Below, piece after piece: positions 21,941 to 32,200 of a stretch of 64,000 nucleotides of DNA. Source of the stretch: Lepraria neglecta. Its lineage: Eukaryota; Ascomycota; Lecanoromycetes; Lecanorales; Stereocaulaceae. The DNA lies in the NCBI GenBank assembly GCA_033220425.1, contig CM065653.1, forward strand, positions 1,612,001-1,676,000. The letters run 5' to 3'. Numbering within the stretch: the stretch's first letter is position 1; every line of letters starts with the position of its first letter. The position numbers were made by a program, and so were the translations under genes. Under the pieces are notes generated by a model, which did no database searches, was not told where the DNA came from, and saw only the letters and a list, made by a program, of their open reading frames with translations.

Positions 21941-22469
21941 AGTCCAGATCCGCGCCGGATGTACTTGGGCATTGCAATGTCGGGCTGGTGTGTCGGTTTT
22001 CGATCATCTGAGATAGCAGGGAAATCGATGGCAATTCGCAGATGGCAGTTCATAATACTCGCCGCTGACAAACGAGAAAGTGTATGGCGGGAAAGTTCTT
22101 GACACAATTTTGCACATCTATAAGCTGGTAGTAGTCCAATCGAATGTATCATTAAAGGAGGCAGAAGAGCTTTCTCCTGGAACTGTACTGGACTTGAAGG
22201 AGAGAATATGAAATGGCGGAACGATGGAAGGAGTCCAGAACATATTACGTTCCTAAGTGTAATCTTTTGCCGCGTAAAGCTACCTAGTGTAGTGCCCGGT
22301 AATTGACACCTTAGTCCCACCCTGACACCAAGAAAATGATCGGCGGCTAGTTCCGATAGACGCAATGATCTCGGTCGACTTTCCTCTGGTTTAATTAGTC
22401 AAATATAAAGCAGCTCCACGACAAGCCGCCGAGAGATATGGTAATGGGCACTTGAGAGAGCGTGGATGG
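21941..22469. other. intergenic, TPC1 promoter
   Basis: About 530 bases between same-strand genes; no coding signal seen. Confidence 0.45.
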
Positions 22470-23585
22470 ATGTCTGGAGGTGGGGAGCATCTCAAGGATG
22501 AGGTATGAATACTGAAACACCAGGATACCGATTGGACATAGAGCTGACATACTTTATTAGGGCTCGAGATTACAAGTAGTAGCAGCTGGAGCCATTGCTG
22601 GGCTGATTTCGAGGTAAGCATTGAATTGGACGCTATGGCAAGATTACTCATCGTTGTAAAGGTTCTGCATAGCTCCCCTCGACGTACTCAAAATCCGTCT
22701 TCAGCTCCAGATTCATTCGCTCGTCGATCCTCTTTCTCAACCACCTGGCTGGGAAGCACGATACAGCACGATTGAAACATTCAAGCACATCCTACGTCAT
22801 GAAGGTGTAACGGTATACCACCAAGATCTCCCACTGCTTCGTTGGTTCATCTACTGACATCGACCATCCAGGCTTTCTGGAAAGGCAACATCTCAGCCGA
22901 ACTCCTCTACATAAACTACGGCGCCGTCCAATTCACCGCCTACCGCCTAACGAACCAATCCCTGAAACCCTTCCACCTCCCCAACGGCGCCGAAGCTTTC
23001 ATCTCCGGTGCCGTAGCGGGTGCATTAGCTACCACACTTACTTACCCTCTCGATCTCCTACGTACTCGCTTTGCTGCCCAGGGCCCCGATAGGGTGTATG
23101 CGAGCTTGCGAGCTGGCATCAGAGATATAAGGCGCGAGGAAGGTGCACGGGGTTTCTTTCAGGGATTGGGCGCTGGAGTCGCGCAGATTGTGCCGTATAT
23201 GGGCCTCTTCTTTAGCGCATATGAGACACTGCGTCCACTACTAGCAACACTGTCACTGCCATTCGGGTCCGGCGACGCAATAGCGGGCGTTCTTGCTAGC
23301 GTGATGGCCAAGACTGGCGTGTTTCCATTGGATCTGATACGGAAGCGATTGCAAGTGCAGGGGCCAACGCTAACTCGATATGCTGGAGGAAAGATCCCGG
23401 TGTATGGGAAGGGTGTTTGGAGGACTGGGAGAAGTGTTGTGAGGAGAGAGGGATGGAGGGGGTTGTATAGAGGGCTGGGTGTTGGACTGGTGAAATCTGC
23501 GCCGGCTAGTGCGATTACGATGTGGACATATGAGAGAGCGCTTAAGGTTATGAAGGAGTGGGAGGAGATTAGTGTTGATGTTTAA
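22470..23585 (+). CDS. TPC1: mitochondrial thiamine pyrophosphate carrier
   Basis: Imports thiamine pyrophosphate across the inner mitochondrial membrane. Exons 22470-22502, 22561-22613, 22662-22812 and 22872-23585 give 316 residues, matching the family. Three carrier repeats each show the P-x-D-x-x-K/R signature: [20 protein letters not shown] and [10 protein letters not shown]. The N terminus [12 protein letters not shown] and the [12 protein letters not shown] join resemble Aspergillus Tpc1, and [12 protein letters not shown] is conserved. The first two exons total only 86 bases and are placed by splice signals and homology. Confidence 0.92.
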
Positions 23586-24329
23586 GCATGGGGACAGGTG
23601 CCTGTTGGTGCTAGGAGAGGCATTGGTTACTCTGGGTCTAGTCTTGCATGGGTTTAGGGACAAAGAGTGAGGCAAGATGAATCTGATGAGGCGACGGATA
23701 CGTAAGCATGGCCACTGTGAATTGAATTGCGCGAGACGGAAGAAGACCGGAGAGTCACTAGGAGGTCTTGACGCAGAGATATTGGCATAGGTTTTAGGAA
23801 AGTAGAATTAGGCAAGATGAAATGGAGTTGATGAGCTAGAATTCCAAGTATTTGAAGTACACAGAGTGATGTTCTAGAGATGGTGAAGCTGAGAACGTGC
23901 TAAACACAAATGATAGAGAATGAAAAGATCCTCTTTGGGGCTAAGCCAAAGCTGATAGAGCGAAGATTGTATAGAACTAAGAGCGCTGAGGGTATCAAAC
24001 TCAAGGTTTTGGGCGGCAAGAGTTCTTAAATTCGAAGTCATACTGAGCAAGCAAATGGCGTATTGGGAGAAGTACAAGCTGGTAGAGTGTTGGATATGTA
24101 CTATCGGTGGCATGATTTCTGTCAGTGTCTGGGTCTGTGACTAAGAGTTTGAGACTCCTCAGGAGCCGAATCCTCTCTCTTTTCCTGACTTATGCTACAT
24201 CATCCTACAAATCTTACAAGGAGCTTGCCATGCCAGCATATCTCTACAACTTTGTTATCCCGTCCTGGTTTTATGTCGCAGCAAGGCTGCTCCAGTATAT
24301 TCTCTAGCAATCTTCAGCCGCACATTCGT
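23586..24329. other. intergenic, no gene seen
   Basis: 3' flanks of TPC1 and of the decayed dehydrogenase; no conserved frame recognised. Confidence 0.45.
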
Positions 24330-25201
24330 ATACACTCCCTACAGCAAAGTGCAACTTACCTCCATCTGGATACAGAACCTGCCCATTCAAGAACACCCCA
24401 TCCCGGCCCAGCTAGAAAGAGTATACAGGCCGCCATGCCAGAGTCGTGGCCATATCTTCCCGCAGGATTTGACATCTCTGTCTCAAATTTCGACTTCTGC
24501 TTCTCGTCTGATGAGCCGGCTGTCATTTCGCTGGGGAAGAGGCCGCGAGAGATGCAATTGACGCGAATTTTGGCTTTGGTGAACGTAGTGGCCATCAATC
24601 GGGTTAGGTGAATGAATCCTGTAAGCGTTTGATCAGCATCGCCCCAGTCATGCTTGGAGGCTGTGATTGGTGAACAAACCAGCTTTCGACGTAGCACATG
24701 CGAACTGTCCAGGGCTAGTTCCCTTCATGACGCCAGAGATTGAAGCCACATTGACGACTGAGGACGAAAGGCCTGGTGTAGCCTTCCCTCCTTTCTCCAG
24801 CAGCGGCAGGAAAGCCATCGTGGTAAGAAACTGCGCTGTCAGATTCGTTTGAAACGTCTCTGACCATTTCTGTGGCTCGCTCTGCATGAAATGTTCTGAT
24901 ATAGCTTGGGCAGAGCTGAAGTCTGGCTTGCCAGCTTTTGAGAAGTGTGTGTTGTCATCTCTCGCAATTCCTGCGTTGTTGACGAAGAGGTGAATGCCTT
25001 TCGGTTCTTCGCTAGCCCCCTCGTTCGCCAGACGCTTCACGTCGTCTTTGTTGTTGATATCTCCATGGATGCTTTGAGGTCTTCGTTTGACCTGACGGCT
25101 GGGTTGTCTGATGCCATTGTTCTTGTTATCGTGAGGCTGGTAGGTCTGAGGAGTGTTCTGCGTGCAAGTTTCGAGGATAATCTGGTGAGGAGCTTAAGCA
25201 T
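24330..25201 (-). pseudogene. short-chain dehydrogenase/reductase, decayed
   Basis: Related to 3-oxoacyl reductases of the SDR family. Readable parts are a basic, Arg/Ser-rich N terminus that looks like a mitochondrial presequence (MLKLLTRLSSKLARR), NNAGIA, the VVNVASISG strand, and an S-K segment. After an intron of about 57 bases come TRLMATTFTKAKIRVNCI and LFPSEMTAGSSDE. Three defects are visible. The glycine-rich NAD(P)-binding segment (about 50 residues) is missing, with a frame change near 25060. The catalytic Tyr of YxxxK is Cys (codon near 24697). One extra base near 24400 shifts the C-terminal frame. The gene is therefore almost certainly not a working oxidoreductase. Confidence 0.75.
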
Positions 25202-26272
25202 TGTATCATCGGTCAGGCAAGGAGCCAACAATCGCAGACATAGTCTGCTGGCCCATCATAACGGTGGGCGGAATCATGACGTCGAAGCTCCTGGCTGTTC
25301 GCTGGACAGCGAGGCACCGGTTGTGGTTCTCCATAATTAACGACACGAGGTTATGCATATTAAGAGCACTAACATGGGCCAATTGCCCGTCATTTGGTCT
25401 GAAAATGTACTTGCTGGAGTTTGAGGATGTATATTGATGGCTATCTCTGTATGAATGCTTGGCATGATTTTATGGATTGCACAATTTTTGCATCAAACCT
25501 TGGCTAACATCATTTACGTCACAGTAACGCCTATTCCTGTGCCAGCTTCTTTCCCAAGAGCGATTACCGCTAAGACTTTCCGGCCAATGCAGAAAGCTTG
25601 CTCTGTTTACCCCCTTCCACCACTCAGCTACTGTCCCAAGCTTCCTCGAGCACCGTCTTTCTCCCATTACACCCGTAGCAAGTTGAAGACTACAAATCGT
25701 GGCAGTCACCCATGTCTCAAATGATCATACCCCAAATCAATGCAGTCGCCCGTCACTTATCGTAAGGGAATTGATTTCCTTTCCCAGCGGATGAACTCGC
25801 CGTTCGTTTTCCTTCAAAACTCGGGCATACCTCCGGTTTCTGATCAACCCTTCCCTGCTCTACCATTGTCTTTACATGGGCAGTTTGGACCTGTCGAATT
25901 TGAATCACATGTCGGCGAATGGTCATCTTAGAAGTCAGTTGCGAGGAAGACGTGTCTAGAATTACTCCTTCATCTAATTGCTACGAAAGAAGTACTTTTC
26001 ATAATTCTCACCAAGCACAAATCCCCCAGTCTGATCCATCAGCAAACAAGCAATTGCAACATGTTTTTGGATTTCCACCACAATTTTGAATACGAAGCAG
26101 AGTAATAAAAGAAACAGCAACGCTTAAGACCCTTAACCCAAAGATGTTCCCCAAGGCAATGCGAGGTTCCCATATCAATGCCTCTCACTCAGAATCATCG
26201 ATTCTTGGGAATTCCTGTCACTCGTCAGTATTTTTCACAAAAGGAGAACTAATTCATCTTACCTTGGTTGAT
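25202..26272. other. intergenic, no gene seen
   Basis: About 1 kb of unrecognised sequence between the dehydrogenase remnant and the small zinc-ribbon gene. Confidence 0.4.
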
Positions 26273-26597
26273 CTAGCAAGGATGGTTGCACTTGGGGCAA
26301 TGCTTTCCGCTAAGCACCCAAGTCTCAATGCCACGCTCCGCACAACGCGGGCATCGGACTCCCGGCATCTTGCCATCCTACGATCCAGTCAGCAAAAATT
26401 GTTCAATGTCAAATTCACGAAAGGCTTACCGGGATGTGAGCACGAGGCTCGCCTGCACAGAGGGCAAAGGTAGGGACATTGACATCTGTGTTTAAGGACA
26501 TAGTGTCTTCTTGCTCGAAGTCGCTGTGGACATCGGTGTCCTGAATGCCGAAAGACTCGGTGGCCTCGAAGTAGTCATGTGCTAGGATGAAGGGCAT
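26273..26597 (-). CDS. 90-residue zinc-ribbon-like protein
   Basis: Two exons, 26430-26597 (56 codons) and 26273-26377, joined over a 52-base intron (26378-26429) with GTAAGC donor and TAG acceptor. The first exon is acidic (MPFILAHDYFEATES..., with runs of D and E). The second encodes C-P-R-C, then 13 residues, then C-P-K-C and a final Cys (N-H-P-C). The two CxxC pairs should bind one zinc ion. The splice restores the frame exactly where the zinc motif begins, and both splice sites are good, which supports a real gene although each exon alone looks trivial. Partner and role unknown; small zinc ribbons commonly act in protein or nucleic-acid binding. Confidence 0.7.
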
Positions 26598-28671
26598 CTT
26601 GAATGATGAGTGTGAAGGTGATTGTGTTGAGTTTTGGTTTCTTGAGTGGTATTTGGGACTCGGGAATTTGGAAGACAGGTGAGCTGATGATTTGAACAAT
26701 TGAAGGGGGATTCTGCCTGTTTTTATATTCGACTTGACTACCCCTAAGATGAGACTCGAAACTTCCTTCATCGAGATCCGAGCAATTCCGTGGATTGATA
26801 ATCAACTCATACTTTTTCACCGCAAAAATTTATTTGATGAGACATGGTCTCTACCGGCTCACCTTGGGCTTCAATGCATGCAGATTCCCAGACACTTCGC
26901 GACGACAATACGTTAACCTCATATCCACATTCCTGTTAGAGGATCGAGGCTCGTTCCGAGCAGCTGGTTCAGTTCCACTCTCCGTTTCGCAAATCATGAT
27001 GGAAAGTGTCTTGGTGTTTTCGACTTACGCCTGTTAGGATTCTCCAAGGTGTCGAGATCCTACCTTCGGTCCTAGCATGCGGTCAAGTAGCGCCACGGGC
27101 AGTTGCAGGATTCGCAGAAGATCTTTTGAGAACTCGTCGACGAAGCGCTATGAGAGAACCATTATCCTGGTCAAGAGATACAAACTTCAGTGGAAAGGAG
27201 CCAGGAAACAATTCGTCAACGCCGGGAATTGGCAAGCGCCCGCTGCAGAGAATGGTGCTCATCATGGGCTAAATACGGGTACAGCTCGACGTTAGACTCG
27301 AAGTCAACAGATCTAGCCACGAACAATCAATGCATTGATGGAAGGCATCATGCCTGAGGCCGCCTCGCGATAAGCTCAAAATTATTCCTAGCCGCCAGAG
27401 CTTTTGGAAAAGGGGTCAGCTGAGACTTGGGCGGCTATATGCATCTCATTTGGTTAGGAATCATTCTGAGGTCGACGTCGAAATTAGATTGACCAATCAG
27501 TCGAAATCTAACTATTGTCTTGGCAATGCAGGGCAAGGCTGCAAGATGACGCTGGGTGTCTGCAACGTTTCAAGAGATATCCCTCCCCACCCGGCAATTA
27601 CTACTGATTGCTCACCGCACCTTCGGCTCTTCTTTGTTCATTTGCCTCCACAAATTGAGCCACATTTTCGGGACCACAGCGACGCCAAGGCCCATGAAGA
27701 TTTCTATTTTCTTAAGATGGATCATGGCATTGCTTGACATAAGAACGTAGATCGACCAATTCTACACGTACTCTGCCGCGGACATTCCAACAACACAGTT
27801 ACCGAGAAATCACTCCTCCTATGGCCAAAATGACGTTTTTCTTCAGATCTGGTTCAACACACTCATCGCAAGCTTTCACAGCCATCACCAGCTCCCTTGG
27901 CGTAAGCAAATTAAAAAGGGCTACTCGGGAGCTCTTCCGGCCAATCATCACAATTCTTGCATGAGATGGGACTTCCAGCAAAGCGAGTTTCGTTTCTCAG
28001 CGTTAGATCTGCCCGGCTTGGATTCGCCATTCGCCAGCTCATCGACCCCGGATCTGGACCCTGCGCTCGCCCTGGTGTCGCAGAACGGAGCGTCGTCCGG
28101 GACGAGAGACAATTGTCTCGGAACAAGACTTTCCATCTGCAGTGACTGGGGTCTCTTGTGAATAAAAATTGGAAATCTCCGAGATCGAGATCTCTTCATG
28201 CAAGTTTGACAGCTTGAATACAACCCACGGGGTTGGCTTTGTAGCCGAAACACTTGGCATATCGGACGTTGCTCCTTTCCTTCCTGCTCCACCGCGGCTG
28301 GGAACATCGGGCGGAGACTTCGTACCTCAGAGTACTTTCAAAGCCTCCAGCAATATACTCATCGATTCACCGTTTCAGTCCTGAGACAGGAGGACCAAAT
28401 TTTGACCAAAGCTTCTCACCACACATCACAAGAGACGGAGCTAGCAATGGCGCAAATCGATGCAATAACTGACGACGAAGCGGTTAGAAACGGGGCGAGC
28501 GAAAAGGACATGTCATATTCTAAAGACCAACGCCCGCACTGGCCTTACGAACATCTAGGCTAAGCCCTCAAGCTAAGGTATCGTCATACTCAAGCTAAGT
28601 CAAGAACAAGTCATAAATTTTCGTCAATTCTCACTCCATCGTGCACGCATAAGTCATTATTTCATCAGCCA
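26598..28671. other. gene-poor 2 kb stretch
   Basis: Nothing recognised on either strand. Open frames near 27950-28380 overlap in several frames and look like chance in GC-balanced DNA. Confidence 0.4.
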
Positions 28672-31056
28672 TCAAACGACACTCTTCTCAATCCCCACTA
28701 ACAGCGCACCCCTACTCTCCGCGCCCGCCGCATCAAGTAAATGTACAAAGCGATAGCCCGCTCTCAATCTATCAAGTCTGATACACGCCCAGGCAGCGAG
28801 GTCATCTTTTCCGATCTCGTCGTCTTGGATTTTGAACCTGTTGTTTGCATAGAAATATTAGCGGACCGACATCTGAAGCGAAAAGAGAATTTTGGAAATT
28901 AAGTTTTGATAGTGTGCATGCGGGAGTGCCGGTCGATCATTTATTTCTGGCACACTGTGGAGAACTGTGGAGAAGTGATATGATAAAGTATGCGAGTGCA
29001 TGAGACCCTTAGGGATATAGTAACCCCTGCGGCATGAAGAAGGGAATATTTGTGACGGGTAAGCGGAGGGCGTCACGCAGGGAAAGCGCCAAGAATGGGC
29101 CAGACCATTGATGGATGGACTGGCTCTCCACACCCAATCTTCGCTCACGACGATGCCCACCTCTTTCTCCAGCAAAGTCGATGAACAGGAAATCGAACTA
29201 AAGTCACAACAAGACAAGAGGGAAGGAAAAAGGCGAACATACCTAATAAAGCTCAACTCCTCCACAACCCCAGGAATTTCCTTGAACTCCACCTTCTCGC
29301 CCCCAAAGTCGACCTCCGTCCCCTTCATCGTCCTACTCTTCCATTTATATTCACCCTCCTTGCTCCTCCCACCACCTTCGATAGGCGCACCCGTCCGCTC
29401 AGCAGGTTTCTCAACATGTAGTTCGACCTTCACGTAGGGATGGAAGCCGTCGGGTCTGGTATCGCCAAGTGGGAGCGGTACGTCCTGTGCAGCTAGAATC
29501 TCGATGGTGAGATTGAGCGTTTTGTGCGCAATGGCATCTGCTTGCGACTCTCTTGGTGAAGGGTTGTCCACCCCGCGGTAGCCGTTGGGCTTGAGGACGT
29601 AGCCAGCGCTGCCTGCGAACATGCCTTCGTTGAGCATCATGCCCTCGTCCCAGCGCTGCCAGTTGAGTGCTACGAATTGGACGCCTTTTCGCCAGAATAC
29701 GGCTGGATCGAGATTGTCGCTTCGTACACGCATCCCCGATGGGAAAGCACGCATGAGGAAATTGCGATTGTGGCTGAAGAGAGTAGGGCCGGAGGAGGAA
29801 TGGACTTCCATGAGCTTCTTCTCAGAGAGGGAGAAGACGTGCGTGGGGAGTTCAGCGTCGGGGGATGAGAGAGAGGAGAAATGGAAAGCCCGGGTATAGA
29901 TGCCTAGGTCCGAGAGGGCGGGTATAATAGTGGATTTTTTCTTCTTTTTCTTGATCTCAGGGGTTGCTCCGTCTTCGGAGGCAGATGAGGAAGAGGGGCG
30001 TGGTGATTTATCTTTGTCTTTTGCTTTCGCTTTGGCGGCCGCTTTTTTAGGGTCGACGTGTTTGACTTTGACGAGGATTTTGTGGCGGAGGGAGGAGGGG
30101 GAGGGGAGAGTTGTGCATTCGGAGTTGGGGATAGGGACGAGGAGGCCCTTCCAGACGGATTTCATGATTTCGACCATTATTTCCTGTTGTGAGGCGCCGG
30201 CGTGGACTTCGAGGCTGACGATTACTGGGAGGTCACTGTCATTATTTAGTAGTCATCTTCCTCCTCTGCCTTCTGATCTTGTACCTGTTCACGAACGCCG
30301 CGTCTCGTATAGCCACACAGACGTCTCGAAACGGCACCTCCTTCGTCAGAGTGTATCCGTGCAGAACCCTGGGTTCCACTTGCCGCTCCGTAGAAGCCGA
30401 AGTCCAAGGCGTAGGCAGGCTCAATTCTTCCTCCTTGTCAGAGGTCACGGGCGCCTCCTCTTCCTTTTTGAGATGTTTGAAGGGTCCGTGTGAGGAAAGC
30501 TTTCCGCGTATATGTGGTCTCCAACGGTGCTTTCTATCCTCGTCCGCTCCATCCGGTGTCGACCTGGGCGACTCGCCGTCCCACACATCGATTTCAATGC
30601 ATCGGCAGCCGCGTAGGAGGACCTTTAGGTGTCACAGATCAGACTTTGTACAATTCCTCTTGCATGGACCTCATTTGGTTTTGCAATCGTTTTCCATCTT
30701 GATCATAGGCGGGGAAAGTAAGAACGTACATGCTTGTAGGCATCTGTGCTCGAGACACTGTAGAGCTGATTCCCTGTCAAGTATGTATTGTGACTGCTGT
30801 TGACGAAATAACTCGAAAGAGGATAGCTGAGATCAATTGGCGCAGTGGGATCGGAGACGTTGGAGGCGGGGGAGCTCATGTATTTGAGGAATTTGTTGTC
30901 GTGGGGAGGTTTTGAGAGCTCTTCGAGCTGCGAAGGGGACAGGGTTCTCTTGCCAGAAGATATGGTCTCGAGGTAGGAGAGGACGGTGGGGGAGAGGTTT
31001 TGGAGGGTGGTAGGGTCCGTGGGAGAGGCCACTGGGACGGTGATTGGTGCCGACAT
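28672..31056 (-). CDS. phosphoinositide-specific phospholipase C
   Basis: Cleaves PIP2 to IP3 and diacylglycerol, a step in fungal Ca2+ signalling. Exons 30730-31056, 30285-30622, 29243-30235 and 28672-28837 give 607 residues. Seen: the X domain with SSHNTYLTGNQL (first catalytic His), RGCRCIEIDVWDG, HGYTLTKEVPF and LPVIVSLEVHAG. A linker follows that is rich in Lys and Ser (AAAKAKAKDKDK, then six Lys). The Y domain has FSHNRNFLMRAFPSGMRVRSDN, VALNWQRWDEGMMLNEGMF and GYVLKP. A C2 domain ends in GYRFVHLLDA. No EF hands precede the X domain. The last intron (28838-29242) is 405 bases, far longer than the others here. Confidence 0.92.
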
Positions 31057-31789
31057 TGTTGGACAGGTAATGAACGTAGGGCATAGAGGGTAGGTGAAGA
31101 GAGTGAAGGGGAGTGCTGGCTTCTTGAGGCTTCAACCGCAGCACAGGCGTCAGCACGATCTAAAGAACACAGTCAGGACGAGCATGCGAGTCTGGCAAGG
31201 TCAATTGATCCAGCAGAGCCACTTCAAAAGCCACCAACAGGTGGAGTGTCACCTCACCTCATATGGGAGTAGGCTTGAGCAAAAGAGAAGGAAGGACGCC
31301 GGTAAGCAGCCTTCAGCTACCAAGCTAAAGGCGACAAATCTGCCCCCAGCTCACTCGAGGCCTCGCCTGGGCCCTGCCGCTTTAGCGAGCGCGCCGGGTG
31401 AGTAGGGGTAGTGTGCCACCCGATCTAGGTGATATCACCCAGTCAAGGTGATACACGCACTCCTCTTACCTACTAACTTTCTTCTGTGAAGATTATAGGT
31501 ACTTACTTGTTAGATATAATAGTATATAGTCCTAAAGTATACAGGGTTGATATATTTATAGATGATAGGTATAATAAAGGATGGAGTATTTAGTATCTTT
31601 TACAGAAGATGATGCGGTTTTAAGAGTTCTAAGGTTTATATTATTTATAGTATTAGGAGTAAAGATATACTTGGAATTACTATAAGAGGTTATAGACCTC
31701 TTTTCGGAATTAATTCAACTAATAAATAATTACTTGGCTTGCCGGGCTTATAACCTAATAAATTATTTGATTAAAGAAGAAGGAGCATT
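31057..31789. other. PLC promoter followed by an AT-rich island
   Basis: From about 31480 to 31790 the sequence is strongly AT rich with many TA steps, quite unlike its surroundings. This is the usual look of an old repeat after repeat-induced point mutation. No element family can be named and no coding potential remains. Bases 31057-31480 are ordinary and should hold the PLC promoter. Confidence 0.5.
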
Positions 31790-32130
31790 TTAATGAAGAT
31801 AGTGCTGACTAAGCAATTTCCAACAATCATGGATCTGTCATCACAAAAATGCTGATATCGGTGTGATGACACGTCGACTGGCCTTTTGTCCTCGCTACTG
31901 TATCCGTGAGACCACTTCACGGTTGCTCTCAATTTCCATAGGGCCTTTCCGTCATTGAAATCCAGGCAGTGGTAATCCCATTGTTTGAGCCATTGGGCGC
32001 TCTCAATCTCACCCTCCCAGCCAGCCCAGGTCCACGACGGCACCATTTCTTCGCCAGTCGTTTCTCTTCGTTTGAGCGGCTGGCAGTGTTGCCAATCGCA
32101 GAGCCGCCATACTTATAGCCATGTTACTCA
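31790..32130 (-). pseudogene. HET-domain protein, C-terminal remnant
   Basis: The minus strand encodes PSWTWAGWEGEIESAQW, closely matching the P-S-W-S-W-A-G-W box found downstream of the HET domain in heterokaryon-incompatibility proteins. About 80 further residues of the C-terminal region follow. No HET domain itself (its three blocks) is found upstream, where the F-box-like gene begins. It is therefore a fragment bordering the AT-rich island and looks non-functional. Confidence 0.5.
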
Positions 32131-32200
32131 GCCGGCCGTTTCACGCATAAGCCTCTCCTATTTTTCGGGCGGCGCAGAGATACACAAGTGGGTCCTTGTC

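Noticed and set aside
24125-24611. Plus-strand frames of 60-139 codons
   Set aside because: Partly antisense to the dehydrogenase remnant and without any recognisable feature.
27911-28472. Several overlapping open frames on both strands
   Set aside because: All six frames are open for similar lengths, as expected by chance in GC-richer DNA; no motif in any of them.
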